Assembly (NCBI RefSeq): GCF_036320965.1
Contig: NC_092235.1
Span: forward strand, 2,822,768-2,886,767
Direction of reading: 5' to 3'
Length of the DNA stretch: 64,000 bases
Source: Panulirus ornatus
Lineage: Eukaryota > Arthropoda > Malacostraca > Decapoda > Palinuridae
The translations under genes and the position numbers were made by a program. Under the pieces are notes generated by a model that was not told the origin of the DNA, ran no database searches, and saw only the letters and a list, made by a program, of their open reading frames with translations. Positions 23,703 through 37,825 of the stretch are shown here, piece by piece. Positions within the stretch are counted from its first letter, which is position 1. Every line of letters begins with the position of its first letter.

Positions 23703-23935
23703 CTTTCATACTATTCGCCATTTCCCGCGTCAGCGAGGAAGCGTTAAGAACAGAGGACTGGGCCTCTGAGGAAACATCCTCACCCGGCCCCCTTCTCTGT
23801 TTCTTCCTTTGGAATATTAAAAAAAAAAAAGAGAGAGGGGAGGATTTCCAGCCCCCCGCTCCCTTCCCTTTTAGTTCGCCTTCTACGACACGCAGGGAAT
23901 ACGTGGGAAGTATTCTTTCTCCCCTATCCCCAGGG

Positions 23936-23938
<3 letters not shown>
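23702..23938 (-). mobile_element. 5S-SINE body, copy i
   Basis: On the minus strand it runs from CCCTGGGGATAGG through TATTCCCTGCGTGTCGTAGA, AAAAGGGGAGGGAGCGGGG, an A-rich stretch and CAGTCCTCTGTTCTTAACGC to the tail GCTTCCTCGCTGACGCGGG and GGCGAATAGTATGAAAG. The 5S head is missing here; an (AT)n array adjoins both ends. Four related copies lie in this window. Confidence 0.8.

Positions 23939-24010
<72 letters not shown>
23939..24010. repeat. (AT)n microsatellite
   Basis: About 70 bp of AT repeats placed exactly where the 5S-derived head of the adjoining SINE would be expected. Confidence 0.97.
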
Positions 24011-24012
<2 letters not shown>

Positions 24013-24154
24013 TTCAGTACGTTTACTTTCGATAATGAGGAACAGAAGAATAAGCCAAGCAAGTAAATTTCGTCAAAGACATCTCTCTTTTCTAAACGCT
24101 GCCTCGCAAAGATTTTCATTAATTCAAATTGAAGAAACAGACGAATTTTCTATT

Positions 24155-24226
24155 GTCTGGTTAGCTCAGTGGTAGAGCGTGAGTCTCACACACTCAAGGT
24201 CGTGGGTTCGAGACCCACACCAGACA
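24155..24226 (+). tRNA. tRNA-like gene with CAC anticodon (head of a tRNA-SINE?)
   Basis: Perfect cloverleaf: acceptor GTCTGGT/ACCAGAC, D stem GCTC/GAGC, anticodon stem TGAGT/ACTCA with loop CTCACAC, and T arm GTGGG/CCCAC. A T-run follows within five bases. The anticodon CAC reads Val codons, but the body (GTTAGCTCAGT, AAGGTCGTGGGTTCGA) is more like Met, Ile or Lys tRNAs than tRNA-Val. A decayed copy together with its 3' flank occurs at 45361-45490, so this may be the head of a tRNA-derived SINE. Confidence 0.75.
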
Positions 24227-24360
24227 TAATTTTTGTCTTTTTCTTTTTTCATTTTGTCCGCATCACATGTGTGCAACATTCAGTATGTTCGTCCAACGTT
24301 ATAGTGAAGATCTTCACAATAAATTGTGGTTTTCGACCTTATCTGAAAGGGTCAGGTCCA
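24227..24360 (+). repeat. 3' flank shared with 45407-45490 (tRNA-SINE body)
   Basis: The segment around AACATTCAGTATGTTCGTCC and TTATAGTGAAGAT to TTATCTGAAAG is repeated, diverged, after a decayed tRNA at 45361-45412. Sharing of both tRNA and flank supports a tRNA-derived SINE or a duplicated tRNA locus. Confidence 0.55.
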
Positions 24361-24738
24361 CCAAGACGTCCTTGAAATCTTCCAGAAGCTTCTGGCGATC
24401 CTCCTCCAACTGCTGGGCACATCAGAGTTAACATGGGCCGGACATCGGTTGTGGAACGACTTAATCTGCTTCTGGTAGTTAGCAGGGATGATGATGAGGG
24501 CTCTGACCTCATACCAGGTCAGCTTAGTTCCAGTCTATTGCTTAGTTCCAGTCTATTGCAACGACAATAAAAAAGTAAAACTCATTTCTTCGTGGAAAAT
24601 TGAGAGGAAAACACGACAGCAACATGGAGATTTACCCTGTGGTTATTTTGCCGGTTAGTCGGCAACGGTTGGTCAAACACTATTTTGCCGTGGTAATCTC
24701 AGTGCTTCATATAATACTAAGTCCAAAAAAATGTTCTT

Positions 24739-24810
24739 GGGGGCGTAGCTCAGTGGTAGAGCACTCGCTTGGCATGCGAGAGGACCCGGGTTCAAACCCC
24801 GGCGCTTCCA
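24739..24810 (+). tRNA. tRNA-Ala with GGC anticodon
   Basis: Cloverleaf with acceptor GGGGGCG/CGCTTCC (two G-U pairs, including the G3-U70 pair that marks alanine tRNAs), D stem GCTC/GAGC, anticodon stem CTCGC/GCGAG with loop TTGGCAT, T arm CCGGG-TTCAAAC-CCCGG and discriminator A. A run of six T follows at once. The anticodon GGC is unusual, since eukaryotes normally read GCC/GCU with an AGC (inosine) tRNA. It may be a variant or pseudo-tRNA, but no pair is broken. Confidence 0.8.
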
Positions 24811-24845
24811 TTTTTTATTTGGGAAATTCATTGTTTTCAGTCTTG

Positions 24846-25205
<360 letters not shown>

Positions 25206-25209
25206 TAAA

Positions 25210-26180
25210 GATGTAACTAATATAAGATATAAAAATGAATGGAAGATACGGATGTAGCTGAAACAAGGAGTAATGGAGATTAAGGTGCAATGAAAATTAT
25301 TCTGTAGTGAAGATAAATGTATATGTTAAGATTTTGTATTGAACATCAAGAAGTAATGATAATGATGAGAGTGTAGTGACGATGAGGGTGTAGTTAGGGA
25401 GTGGCGACAATTGCCTTTACAATGATACTAAGGAGGTAACACAATGAGGAACACAAACTTTCCAAAGCTACGTTCAAGTCAGACTTTGAACTAAGTTCGG
25501 TAAACAGAAGGATGATGTTAAGATGAGAGTGTAGTGAGGAAGAGTATAGTGATGATAAGGATATTGTCAAGATAGGTTGTAGTGAAGATACGAATTTAGT
25601 AGAGATGAGGGTTATTAAAGAGTAAAGTTTATTCAAAATGATTATGTAGTAAAGATAAGAACTACTTTTAGTGAACATCATGGAGTACGATGATGATGGT
25701 ATGGTAAAAATAACGGTGTAGTGAAGAAGAGGGTATAGCGAAGATATAATTTAGTGAGAATAAGCTAGTAGTGAAGATACACGTTAGTGAATATGAGGTT
25801 GTAGTAAACTTAACCTCATTGATCTGATCCCCCAAATCTTCCAAACTACGTTCAAGGGCGGATCCAAAGCCGACCGAAAAGGCTATTTCTCTGTGTATAA
25901 TTAGTGGTGGTGGTGGTGTGTAGGTGTGTGTAATCATCTATTTGCCCTCGTGGGGCCCCGTGTAAGTACGTTGTTTGTGTGAGCGGGAAAAATCTAAAGC
26001 CTTCCTTGAAACCAGCTTAGTCAAGATAAGGTCATATGAAGATGAGGTTGTAGTGAAGATCATGATAAGCCTAAGGGCTTGAATGTACATTTTAGGTCAA
26101 AAGCATCACCAGTACACCCTGGCCAGCATTAAAGTTTATCCGTACACAGACACACACACACACATAAGTATGTACATATC
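25210..26180. other. Intergenic with degenerate GTAGTGAAGAT repeats
   Basis: Many variants of GTAGTGAAGAT, GTATAGTGATGAT and similar are spaced some 20-60 bp apart from 25250 to 25820 and again near 26040. They are the reverse complement of the TCTTCACTAC pattern at 59515-59935. No gene is seen. Confidence 0.5.
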
Positions 26181-26183
26181 TAT

Positions 26184-26188
26184 ATATA

Positions 26189-26276
<88 letters not shown>
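26184..26276. repeat. (AT)n microsatellite
   Basis: About 90 bp of AT repeats after a short CATATCTATATATAT lead-in. Confidence 0.97.
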
Positions 26277-26277
<1 letters not shown>

Positions 26278-26279
26278 TT

Positions 26280-26795
26280 ACACTGTGCCAGAAGCGTTAA
26301 CTAAAGCTCATTTGGTGAAATCGTGTTCCTCACATTAGATGTTATCCCAGATTTCCTAAATTCTTCTCTTTGGTCTTTCATTTTCTATGTTTTCCACTTG
26401 ACTTTCTTCACTCGAGGTGATTTACCGTTCATGTTTTAGATTAAACTATATTTGTCAATTTACCAATTCCCTCTCCCATCTCATCATGACGCTTCTTATT
26501 GTTCTTTGATTTGAATCCTCAGTTTTCACCTCTCCTTCAACATGATAACCTCTGAATCTGTGAGTGTGTAATTACCAATTTTTACTGTGTGAGGAGAGAG
26601 TTCTACACTCGCCAGGCCAAATCTCTAGAACATTCCGTACTATTATACAACTTGTAAGATTTATGTATGGTGTCTGCCTTAACCATGACCTCATTCTTCT
26701 TATTCCATTCATCAACCACTCTTCTATGAACTTTGAAATTACTTCTCTGAATATATTTGAACAATATTGCCCTAATTTCATGCTATGTTCTCCAG

Positions 26796-26832
<37 letters not shown>

Positions 26833-27160
26833 CTCAGAAAGTAACTATTATTCAAAATGATTTCCCAAAATCCATTTACCTCATATCCTTTTATTTCGAT
26901 GCTGGAAAATGGCTAAATTTTCGTCAAAGTGTTTTTTGTCTTATTAGTATTTATAATGATTTATTGATTCAAAAAGTATTGGTATATCGAAACTATTTAC
27001 GTCCTTCAACATCTCTAGCCATCTTCACTACACTCTCAACACCATTGGCCATCTTGAATATTTCTTCGACACCTTTAGATTTCATCAAATAATGATCGCA
27101 GCAAAACTAAATGAATCCGTCTACATACCCGGATTTGTATAGGATTTAATCTGGATAGAT
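26280..27160. other. Intergenic region before the kinase gene
   Basis: AT-rich with a (GT)n array at about 26799-26831. ACATCTCTAGCCATCTTCAC-type motifs appear at 27005-27070. No gene is seen. Confidence 0.5.
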
Positions 27161-27169
27161 CTGGTTATG

Positions 27170-27229
27170 TGACGTCACATGACCCAGGGGTATATAAGGC
27201 CGGCGGCGAGAGAAGTGTAATCATTTGAG
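27170..27229 (+). promoter_or_regulatory. Promoter of the kinase gene: CRE, TATA, initiator
   Basis: TGACGTCA (a perfect CRE/ATF palindrome) at 27170-27177, TATATAAGGC at 27191-27200 and TCATTTGAG with its A at 27223. The TATA-to-initiator spacing is 32 bp, the same as at 5420-5458. The CRE lies about 50 bp upstream of the predicted start. CREB/ATF control is inferred from the site alone. Confidence 0.75.
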
Positions 27230-27314
27230 GATGGGACTCCGTACCGACAACATCTCCTCTCACACTCTCCGGCAAGAAGAAAATTTGGTAAGTGCACCTC
27301 AGGCCGGAGTCAAA

Positions 27315-28088
27315 ATGAGCGTTCCAGTTGTAAAGTTGACCCAGAAGGATGTAAATGAGCTGGTGGTCATGAGAGAGGTGGGTCGGGGAGGCAACGCCAA
27401 GATTGAAACGGTGTTGTTCCGTGGATCGTGTTGCGTCATCAAAAGCCTTCTGGACGGAGTGAGTTGGAAAAGTCTTATGGATGAAGCCGACATTCACAGG
27501 AGACTGGCTGGGGCTGGAGGAGCCCCTCTACTTCGAGCAGTGTGCCGCAACCCCCCATTGATCATCTTAAGCCACACTGGCCAGCCTTATGATAAGTTCA
27601 TGAGAACATGTCGGTCGGACGAGGAACTGGTCGAGTCCGCCATCATGGTCGCTCGTCGGCTGATGGAAATCCATAAGAAAAACATTGTCCATAATGACGT
27701 CAAGGTCGAGAATGTGACGGTGACGATGGGTGAGAAGCCAGAGTTTCACATCATCGACTTCGGCTTGAGCGTTAAGAAGGGAAGCTGCGTTGAGTACAAT
27801 GTTCCTGACCTGTGGTTGGCCCCTGAGGTCAGGGAGCGCAAGCCGGTCTCCCCAGCCAGTGACGTCTTCTCTTTTGGGCATCTAATGAGGCACGTGTCCA
27901 TCCTGGTCAGGAAGCAGGGTGTGCGGGAAAGCCTCCAGGATCTTTACCAAACAGCGACCCACAGCGACCCCTCAGAGAGACCAGCTCTGCCACTTATTAT
28001 TGGTGAGCTGAAGAAGGTGATGAGGTCAGTCCGCCGGAGGCGTACCAGAGGAGGGGGCCAACGGAACCAGAGGAAGGGCAGGAAATGA
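27315..28088 (+). CDS. Single-exon protein kinase, 257 residues
   Basis: A compact kinase domain with nearly all catalytic marks: Gly-rich loop VGRGGNAKIE, ATP-anchoring Lys in CCVIKSL, helix-C Glu in MDEADIHRR, catalytic loop VHNDVKVEN (HND in place of the usual HRD), Mg-binding IIDFGLS, LAPEVRE for the APE motif and SDVFSFGHLM. It ends in a basic tail (RRRRTRGGGQRNQRKGRK). I chose the ATG at 27315 (AAAATGAG, good context) because the other in-frame ATG at 27231 would leave a leader of only 8 nt from the predicted start; using it would add 28 residues. An active Ser/Thr or dual-specificity kinase is likely, substrate unknown. The lack of introns suggests a retrocopy, a lineage-specific family or a captured viral gene. 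Confidence 0.85.
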   Translation: MSVPVVKLTQKDVNELVVMREVGRGGNAKIETVLFRGSCCVIKSLLDGVSWKSLMDEADIHRRLAGAGGAPLLRAVCRNPPLIILSHTGQPYDKFMRTCRSDEELVESAIMVARRLMEIHKKNIVHNDVKVENVTVTMGEKPEFHIIDFGLSVKKGSCVEYNVPDLWLAPEVRERKPVSPASDVFSFGHLMRHVSILVRKQGVRESLQDLYQTATHSDPSERPALPLIIGELKKVMRSVRRRRTRGGGQRNQRKGRK

Positions 28089-29020
<932 letters not shown>

Positions 29021-29105
29021 TCAAAATATTCAAAATTAATGAATTCAATGTAGCCAAACTTCTGAATTTCTTGTTTGTCTTGTATAGTGGATCGTAGGGT
29101 TTTGT

Positions 29106-31101
<1,996 letters not shown>

Positions 31102-31163
<62 letters not shown>
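31102..31163. repeat. (AT)n array between opposed LINE copies
   Basis: Sixty bp of AT repeats separate a minus-strand LINE fragment from a plus-strand one. Confidence 0.95.
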
Positions 31164-32860
<1,697 letters not shown>

Positions 32861-32877
32861 ATAGTCTCTGAGAGAAA

Positions 32878-33375
32878 ACATGTTGGTTGGAGACAAAAAT
32901 GTAATGGCAGAACCCTTGGTTGACAGAGATAAGATCATTGTACCACCACTGCACATCAAACTAGGTTTAATGAAACAGTTTATGAAGATTTGGAACAAAG
33001 AAGGACACTCTGCTTTGACTACACAGGCAGAAAATGTCCAGCGCTGATCATAGAGAAGGTGAAGGCAGGTATTGTCGACGGGTCACAAGTCATGGAACTC
33101 ATGAAAGACCCACATTTCCAAGATTCAATGACCAATGTTGAGGCAGAGGCATGGTCTTCGTTCACTGTGGTTGTAAGGAATTGTCTTGGTCACCATAAAG
33201 CAGATAACTACCCTGAACTAGTGGAGAACCTGCCATCTTCTTTCCCTCAACTTGGCTGTAAAATGAACATCAAAGTGCATTACCTCCACACCCACTTGGC
33301 CAGACAACCTAAGTGAGGAACTGGCTCAACCATTCCACCAAGATTTAAGAACCATGGAAGAAAGATCCCGGGGAC
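32878..33375 (+). pseudogene. Broken gene fragment of a family common in arthropod genomes
   Basis: One frame reads MLVGDKNVMAEPLVDRDKII and VPPLHIKLGLMKQFMKIWNK up to about 32995. After a frameshift the next reads IIEKVKAGIVDGSQVMELMK, WSSFTVVVRNCLGHHKADNY, PELVENLPSSFPQLGCKMNI and KVHYLHTHLARQP, then another shift to AQPFHQDLRTMEERSRGHW. I recognise this as a protein segment seen repeatedly in animal genomes as uncharacterised copies, probably from a DNA transposon or other repeat, but I cannot name the family. The end of the frame dissolves into the 23-bp minisatellite. Confidence 0.6.
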
Positions 33376-34012
33376 ACTGGGATACCCATACCTGGGACAC
33401 TGGGATACCCATACCTGGGACACTGGGATACCCATACCTGGGACACTGGGATACCCATACCTGGGACACTGGGATACCCATACCTGGGACACTGGGGATA
33501 CCCATACCTGGGAGACTGGGATACCCATACCTGGGACACTGGGACACCCATACCTGGGACACTGGGATACCCATACCTGGGACACTGGGATACCCATACC
33601 TGGGACACTGGGATACCCATACCTGGGAGACTGGGATACCCATACCTGGGACACTGAGATACCCATACCTGGGACACTGGGATACCCATACCTGGGACAC
33701 TGGGACACCCATACCTGGGACACTGGGATACCCATACCTGGGACACTGGGATACCCATACCTGGGACACTGGGATACCCATACCTGGGACACTGGGATAC
33801 CCATACCTGGGACACTGGGACACCCATACCTGGGACACTGGGACACCCATACCTGGGACACTGGGATACCCATACCTGGGACACTGGGATACCCATACCT
33901 GGGACACTGGGATACCCATACCTGGGACACTGGGATACCCATACCTGGGACACTGGGATACCCATACCTGGGACACTGGGATACCCATACCTGGGACACT
34001 GGGATACCCATG
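33366..34012. repeat. 23-bp minisatellite, about 28 copies
   Basis: The unit is GGGACACTGGGATACCC plus ATACCT. Variants include GGGACACCC and GGAGACT. Because 23 is not a multiple of 3, each frame cycles through a 69-bp super-period, and long open frames appear in several frames without any being coding. The array starts in the last codons of the preceding broken gene. Confidence 0.97.
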
Positions 34013-34445
34013 TGATGGTGGATCAGTGCTGGATCATTGCAGGTGATTGTGGTGGGTCAGGTGAGCACAAACGTGACATGTGTGAGTACATGAACATTGT
34101 ATCAATAATGATATATAACTTTCTATATTTGTTTCACCATTATCTGTGGATGTCATCATCATCATCATTTAATGATAAATAAACCAATGCTACTTGTATG
34201 AAGCCATTTCTCTTGATCAAAAAGGCAACAATAATGATTTGTTGTCATGCACGATGGTTGTATGTGACACAACAATTACTGGTATCATATCATTATATCT
34301 CGATAACCAGACATGATAAACTGAGGAGGCCATATTTAGAATCAACCACCAAAATGGACCTAAAAACACGACTAACATCTCAGCCACCAAATTGTGTGTT
34401 CCCGCGCGCGCCCGCCATATATTTGGTATAGCAGATGTCACGTTG
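34013..34445. other. Spacer between satellites
   Basis: Includes a short ATC/CAT run near 34150. No gene is seen. Confidence 0.5.
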
Positions 34446-34454
34446 GGTCAAGAC

Positions 34455-35640
34455 CTGGATGATGATGATGATGATGACGTCATGATGTGGTGGTGTTGAC
34501 GTCATCATCAGTGATGATGATGATGATCATGACGTCATGATGTGGTGGTGTTGACGTCATTATCAGTGATGACATGATGATGATGACGTCACCAAGGGTG
34601 ATGTGGTGGTGTTGACGTCATCATCAGTGATGATGATGATGATGATGACGTCATGATGTGGTGGTGTTGACGTCATCATCAGTGATGACATGATGATGAT
34701 GACGTCATGATGTGGTGGTGTTGACGTCATCATCAGTGATGATGATGATGATGACGTCAGCAAGTGTCATGTGGTGGTGTTGACGTCATCATCAGTGATG
34801 ATGATGATGATGATGACGTCATGATGTGGTGGTGTTGACGTCATCATCAGTGATGATGATGATGATGACGTCATGATATGGTGGTGTTGACGTCATCATC
34901 AGTGATGATGATGATGATGACGTCATGATGTGGTGGTGTTGACGTCATCATCAGTGATGATGATGATGATGACGTCATGATGTGGTGGTGTTGACGTCAT
35001 CATCAGTGATGATGATGATCATGACGTCACCAAGTGTGATGTGGTGGTGTTGACGTCATCATCAGTGATGATGATGATGATGATGACGTCATGATATGGT
35101 GGTGTTGACGTCATCAGTGATGATGATGATCATGACGTCAGCAAGTGTGATGTGGTGGTGTTGACGTCATCAGTGATGATGATGATGATGGTGACGTCAG
35201 CAAGTGTGATGTGGAGGTGTTGACGTCATCAGTGATGATGATGATCATGACGTCACCAAGTGTGATGTGGTGGTGTTGACGTCATCAGTGATGATGATGA
35301 TGATGATGACGTCAGCAAGTGTGATGTGGTGGTGTTGACGTCATCATCAGTGATGATGATGATGATGATGATGACGTCATGATGTGGTGGTGTTGACGTC
35401 ATCATCAGTGATGACATGATGATGACGTCATGATGTGGAGGTGTTGACGTCATCAGTGATGATGATGATGATGACGTCAGCAAGTGTCATGTGGTGGTGT
35501 TGACGTCATCACTGATGATGATGATGATGATGATGATGATGACGTCAACAAGTGTGATGTGGAGGTGTTGACGTCATCAGTGATGATGATGATGATGACG
35601 TCATGATGTGGTGGTGTTGACGTCATCATCACCAGTGATG
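34455..35640. repeat. Satellite of about 21 units rich in TGACGTCA
   Basis: Each unit, mostly 50-60 bp, contains a variable (GATGAT)n run, a first GACGTCA, then ATGATGTGGTGGTG (or CAAGTGTGATGTGGTGG), then TTGACGTCATCATCAGTGAT. By eye there are 21 copies of the GGTGTTGACGTCA part and nearly as many of the other site, so roughly 40 palindromic TGACGTCA sites in 1.2 kb. TGACGTCA is the classical CREB/ATF site. Confidence 0.95.
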
Positions 35641-35676
35641 ACATGGTGTGGCAAGTCTGGATTCATGTTCAGTGGG

Positions 35677-35718
35677 GTTCAGGTCAGGTCAGGTCAGGTC
35701 AGGTCAGGTCAGGTCAGG
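35677..35718. repeat. (AGGTC)n pentanucleotide repeat
   Basis: About eight AGGTC units, creating overlapping AGGTCA sequences, the half-site used by many nuclear receptors. Binding is not implied. Confidence 0.9.
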
Positions 35719-35814
35719 GATGTGGTTGGGTGGGCGGGGCAACATTGCCCAGTGGGGCTCAAACCACACCTTAACACCCCGACCCACCCACCCACCCACC
35801 GACCCACCCACACC

Positions 35815-36030
35815 TGTGGATGGGGCAGTTGTCGTGGACGACCAGGTCAAATGGCTCCGGCTCTTGGTTGTGGCCCAACCTGACCTGCTGCTGTACGGGG
35901 CGCCCGTCAGTAGAGAACGTTTTCTCATCACAGAAAACGACCAGCTGCCAGAAGGAGAGCAGCTGGTCGACCTGCTACACCAGCTGTACCATCCTCCTCT
36001 GCTACATGTTATGTGGCTCACCCTGGCTGG
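35815..36030 (+). CDS. Possible coding exon, unknown protein
   Basis: The frame VDGAVVVDDQVKWLRLLVVA, QPDLLLYGAPVSRERFLITE, NDQLPEGEQLVDLLHQLYHP, PLLHVMWLTLA has balanced composition and mostly G or C in third positions, unlike the satellites on both sides. It is preceded by a low-complexity (CCCA)n run and followed by (TGGC)n. I cannot fix splice sites. A short stretch (GGTMAAATGGCTCCGGCTCT) also resembles 43427-43446 inside the Tc1-like element, so part of it may be transposon-derived. Confidence 0.3.
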
Positions 36031-36455
36031 CTGGGTGGCTGGCTGGCTGGCTGAGTGGCTGGCTGGCTGGCTGGGTGGCTGTTAGTTATGTGTGTGGGTG
36101 GGTGTGAGTGCAGGTCAGCCTGGGTGGGTGGGTGTGAGTGCAGGTCAGCCTGGGTGGGTGGGTGGGTGTGAGTGCAGGTCAGCCTGGGTGGGTGGGTGGG
36201 TGTGAGTGCAGGTCAGCCTGGGTGGGTGTGAGTGCAGGTCAGCCTGGGTGGGTGGGTGTGAGTGCAGGTCAGCCTGGGTGGGTGGGTGGGTGTGAGTGCA
36301 GGTCAGCCTGGGTGGGTGGGTGGGTGTGAGTGCAGGTCAGCCTGGGTGGGTGGGTGGGTGTGAGTGCAGGTCAGCCTGGGTGGGTGTGAGTGCAGGTCAG
36401 CCTGGGTGGGTGTGAGTGCAGGTCAGCCTGGGTGGGTGGGTGTGAGTGCAGGTGT
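36030..36455. repeat. (TGGC)n and a GTGAGTGCAGGTCAGCCTGG minisatellite
   Basis: A TGGCTGGC run to 36080 is followed by about 13 units of GTGAGTGCAGGTCAGCCTGG separated by one to three GGTG repeats. Confidence 0.95.
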
Positions 36456-36660
36456 CCCATCTTACAACGCTAACTTGGTGTCCACAATATTTCTTGCCAC
36501 AACCAATGTGTCTAATAGCCATCATCTTCCTGGCCCATCTTTCTGGGTCATGTTTACACCATCATTAATGTTCATCATCATCATCATCACTACACATACA
36601 TGATGATGATGATGATAATGATATATTAACATTGTCATTTGAACAAGGTCAGGTACTCAC

Positions 36661-36877
36661 GTGAGCATAAGACAACTTCTCTCACATTATATGAGTCGCC
36701 AATACAGCCGCCGCCATTAATGTCACCTAAAATAACGCCATCATTACTAATATTGTTGACTATATTTTGACCACCATCCAGGATGGTAGTGAACCACTGT
36801 GGGTGGCTGATGAGGCTCACCTGCCACAACACTAACAATACTCCAGCTACAACACACCTGGTGACGTCAACCTCCAT
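36661..36877 (-). CDS. Candidate first exon of a secreted protein
   Basis: On the minus strand the ATG at 36877 opens a frame with a signal-peptide-like start: MEVDVTRCVVAGVLLVLWQV followed by SLISHPQWFTTILDGG. It then reads an Asn/Gly/Ile/Asp-rich segment with one CIGDS motif. At 36661/36660 there is a strong splice donor (CTCAC|GTGAGTACC), giving a 217-nt coding segment ending in phase 1. Three TGACGTCA sites lie at 36862, 36877 and 36915, around the start codon. No TATA was seen. The next exon would lie below 36660 but is not found before the satellites. The family is unknown. Confidence 0.4.
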
Positions 36878-36924
36878 GACGTCATCACTCCAGCCGGTAC
36901 ATTGCCTCAAGTAGTGACGTCATA

Positions 36925-37825
36925 GTCTGCAAAATGTTTTGGACAAATATCGCGGTATCTGGCAACTACCTCCTCCCCTCGCGTCCACAGGTCTTCTTTG
37001 TCTTTGCAGAGTTTCTCTTAATAAAAAGCAATTCATAAGTCCATATTTTAAGTTTTATTCGTTTTATAGACATGAATACATTTGGCTGGCCACCAATGAT
37101 TGTTAAATAACTTACTTCCTTTGGCGAATTAAGGTGGATGTGCTAGCTGACGCTTCCGCCTGCGATGCCACATTGCTGACACTTTTATAACCCCACATTT
37201 CACTGCCCCGCTTATTCTAGATGCTTCCAAAAGCACTAACAAAATGTTATGTTATTCTGGAGGGAATAGAATTACAGACAACTTACAAATTTGGTGTGAC
37301 CAAGCTTGAGGTGAGTGGGTATGAAGGAGTGAGAGGGTGGGCTGGAGGGGCTGGGGAAAGATGCCACATGTGCCACGATTAATATCAGTTGGTCACCTGT
37401 AATTGCTAAATAAAACAAGACATTGGTTCATAGTATCCTAAATTACTAAGCAACGTCCCTACTATTCATAAAATGTTAAATTGTTTCTGTCATGCAACGT
37501 CATGATGTGCGTAGATAACTAACTTTTCCACTATGGCGGCAACACCTACTTGCTGGCTACACATTACCCATCCCAGCCCAACACCACACCCAGTCCCTCC
37601 TTCCCACCAACAGCGACCTTGAGAACTGTTAAATGCCCATCTGTTTACAACCAGTGTTGAAGCTTATGTGTAAAACATCAATTTTGTCTGTATTCCTCCA
37701 CCCAGCTGCCTCACTCCCTCCCATACCAGTCCACCTGCCTTGAGCGCGTGTCGCCCACCCTTACACTGTCTTTCTCTCACTGGAAATTAATTCATTGTAT
37801 TATCATTATCATTTTATTTCATTTT
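36925..37825. other. Intergenic, no gene seen
   Basis: Mixed composition, no open frame with motifs, no clear tandem repeat. Confidence 0.5.

Noticed and set aside
27231..27314. Upstream in-frame ATG of the kinase at 27231
   Set aside because: It would lie only about 8 nt from the predicted transcription start and in poor context; the ATG at 27315 is preferred, though 27231 is not excluded.
33280..34011. Long open frames of 200-240 codons over the 23-bp minisatellite
   Set aside because: They exist in several frames on both strands solely because the repeat lacks stops.
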